From contig NZ_JASJPW010000001.1 of assembly GCF_030052995.1 (NCBI RefSeq), positions 2,904,001 to 2,968,000 of the forward strand: DNA of 64,000 nt, in the 5' to 3' direction. The translations under genes were made by a program, and so were the position numbers. Positions within the stretch are counted from its first letter, which is position 1, and every line of letters begins with the position of its first letter. The DNA is from Gemmobacter sp. 24YEA27 (GTDB lineage Bacteria > Pseudomonadota > Alphaproteobacteria > Rhodobacterales > Rhodobacteraceae). Below the pieces are notes generated by a model that saw nothing but the letters and a program-made list of their open reading frames with translations, was not told the DNA's origin and did not search any database. Below, piece after piece: positions 63,916 through 64,000 of the stretch.

Positions 63916-64000
63916 ATGCAATCCCTGTGGTCCGATGCGGATTTCGAGAAAACCGTTGCCGCCTATGTCGCGGCCGGCGTGAACCGCGATGTGGCGATCC
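63916..64000 (+). CDS. 5' end of a gene, possibly a sugar-phosphate aldolase/dehydrogenase
   Basis: ATG with AAGGAG upstream; 28 codons visible (MQSLWSDADFEKTVAAYVAA…). The start resembles my recollection of class II aldolase/SDR fusion proteins of sugar-degradation loci, and the place, divergent from SorC and behind paired operators, fits a catabolic gene. The visible part is too short for a firm call. Confidence 0.4.
   Translation, partial: MQSLWSDADFEKTVAAYVAAGVNRDVAI

Overview
The window looks like a chromosomal segment of an alphaproteobacterium of the order Rhodobacterales (Rhodobacter/Paracoccus/Gemmobacter-like). The evidence is high G+C, a 5-aminolevulinate synthase of the Shemin type (residue K248 as in Rhodobacter HemA), DUF983, DUF2218 and pirin genes in the usual style of that order, and many ATGA/GTGA-coupled genes. 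I could run no searches, so family names rest on motifs I can read.

Layout. 1-5.3 kb is core: hemA (-), an M20 peptidase with a coupled acetyltransferase, two tandem tRNA-Asp genes, pirin and tRNA-Val. About 5.33-16.0 kb, between tRNA-Val and the tRNA 2-selenouridine synthase gene, is an accessory island: single unrelated genes (SDR, XRE regulator, VOC protein, acetyltransferase, alpha/beta hydrolase, unknowns) separated by copies of one imperfect inverted-repeat family, plus remnants of a phage lysis module, an IS21-family element and an IS5-family fragment. 16-24 kb holds selU, an M24 peptidase and a complete dipeptide-type ABC importer. 25.5-28.6 kb has nadD followed by broken IS3/IS5 elements and a TniQ-like fragment.

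28.7-47.7 kb is again core: guanine deaminase, a frameshifted mgtE, 5-formyl-THF cyclo-ligase, and a regulator divergent from a (frameshifted) aldehyde dehydrogenase plus a formyl-THF hydrolase-like gene. These last two together look like a split 10-formyl-THF dehydrogenase. Then come an ECF sigma/membrane protein/metal-sensor operon, DUF983, NUDIX, lipocalin, a frameshifted lipoprotein, aldo/keto reductase, SDR and metG. Two IS5-family elements (47.7-49.7 kb), dusA and recombinase debris follow.

52.3-64.0 kb is the most striking part: a sugar/polyol catabolic locus. It carries a DhaK-DhaL fusion kinase, a free DhaL, a 682-residue protein joining a SorC-type DNA-binding regulator to a complete DhaK domain, a ribose-type ABC importer (two permeases, ATPase, periplasmic binding protein), a PfkB kinase, a second SorC regulator, and the start of a divergent gene at the window edge. 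A TGACA-type palindromic motif recurs upstream of all three transcription units and probably ties them into one regulon.

Several genes (mgtE, the aldehyde dehydrogenase, a lipoprotein, both IS5 transposases) and one tRNA differ from expectation by a single missing base, usually in a G/C run. This could be real decay, but it is also the pattern expected of indel errors in the assembly.
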